The position numbers were made by a program, and so were the translations under genes. 7,048 bases of DNA from Chitinophagaceae bacterium (GTDB lineage: Bacteria; Bacteroidota; Bacteroidia; Chitinophagales; Chitinophagaceae), in contig CANCKV010000163.1 in assembly GCA_947378615.1 (NCBI GenBank), forward strand, positions 1-7,048, given 5' to 3'. How positions within the stretch are numbered: the first letter of the stretch is position 1; each line of letters starts with the position of its first letter. Below the pieces are notes generated by a model. The model saw only the letters and a program-made list of their open reading frames with translations. It was not told where the DNA came from and did no database searches. This document shows, in pieces, positions 6,842 through 7,048 of the stretch.

Positions 6842-6880
6842 AAAAAGCCCATCATGAAAATTCTTGATGGGCTTTTTATT
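6842..6880. terminator. Strong bidirectional intrinsic terminator
   Basis: A perfect 13-bp stem pairs 6842-6854 (AAAAAGCCCATCA) with 6865-6877, around a 10-base loop. The GC-rich centre GCCCATCA is flanked by A5 on the left and T5 on the right, so the hairpin ends in a T-run on either strand. It lies 36 bp after the stop of the penicillin-binding protein gene and about 59 bp from the stop of the convergent gene at 6936, so it can serve both. Confidence 0.9.
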
Positions 6881-6935
6881 AGTTTACAATTAATAAAATA
6901 AACTTATTTTCCTTGTTTCAAAGTACTTCAATCTA

Positions 6936-7046
6936 TCACTTGTTTCTCTTACTCCAAGTCTGTCTTAAATCCAAGGTAGCAGGGTATTCCTTATTAATTT
7001 CTAATGGCGGAGGATCGAAAAGAAATGGAATCCTATTTTCCTTAAT
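6936..7046 (-). CDS. C-terminal end of an unrecognised convergent gene (partial)
   Basis: On the minus strand a frame is open from the right edge to a TGA at 6938-6936 and gives 36 residues, including IPFLFDPPPLEINKEYPATL and ending in RQTWSKRNK. The other two minus frames are broken by stops near the edge. The composition is protein-like, with a proline-rich FDPPPL stretch and a basic end, and the stop is followed at a natural distance by the symmetric terminator at 6842-6880. I do not recognise the family, and too little is visible to assign a role. The start lies outside the window. Confidence 0.55.
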   Translation of the reverse strand: MKENRIPFLFDPPPLEINKEYPATLDLRQTWSKRNK

Positions 7047-7048
7047 AT

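Overview
The window looks like a chromosomal segment of an AT-rich member of the Bacteroidota. A family-level guess of Chitinophagaceae or a relative rests only on recalled resemblance of the proteins. The phylum call rests on three things seen here: a large TPR protein of the PorW/SprE type (a type IX secretion and gliding accessory factor restricted to this phylum), a TAnnTTTG-type -7 promoter box in front of it, and an arginyltransferase-like GNAT protein of a form I associate with this phylum.

Layout. Positions 1-176 are an AT-rich stretch, with at most the first few codons of a minus-strand gene at the very edge. Positions 177-935 (minus) hold an intact 252-residue protein with the C-terminal fold signature of arginyl/leucyl-tRNA-protein transferases, but without a single cysteine. 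Positions 936-1366 are a 431-bp divergent intergenic region with promoter-like motifs and a small set of 10-bp-phased TCTCA repeats. Positions 1367-4312 (plus) encode the PorW/SprE-like TPR protein. It is followed after 19 bp by a class A penicillin-binding protein (4332-6806, plus) with both glycosyltransferase and transpeptidase active sites visible. A strong symmetric hairpin at 6842-6880 closes this pair and probably also terminates a convergent gene, of which only the last 36 codons (6936-7046, minus) lie inside the window.

How the genes work together. The two plus-strand genes look like one transcription unit. The first product should act in the periplasm in assembly or energisation of the type IX secretion apparatus. 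The second polymerises and cross-links peptidoglycan. Co-transcription would tie a secretion machine that spans the cell wall to wall synthesis, but this is inference from spacing alone. The minus-strand transferase-like gene is a separate unit with no evident link.

I see no mobile element, CRISPR array, RNA gene or clear sign of horizontal transfer. The window reads mainly as core-genome sequence. The points most worth following are the cysteine-free transferase-like protein, the apparent lack of a lipoprotein signal on the PorW/SprE homologue, and the phased repeats in the intergenic region.
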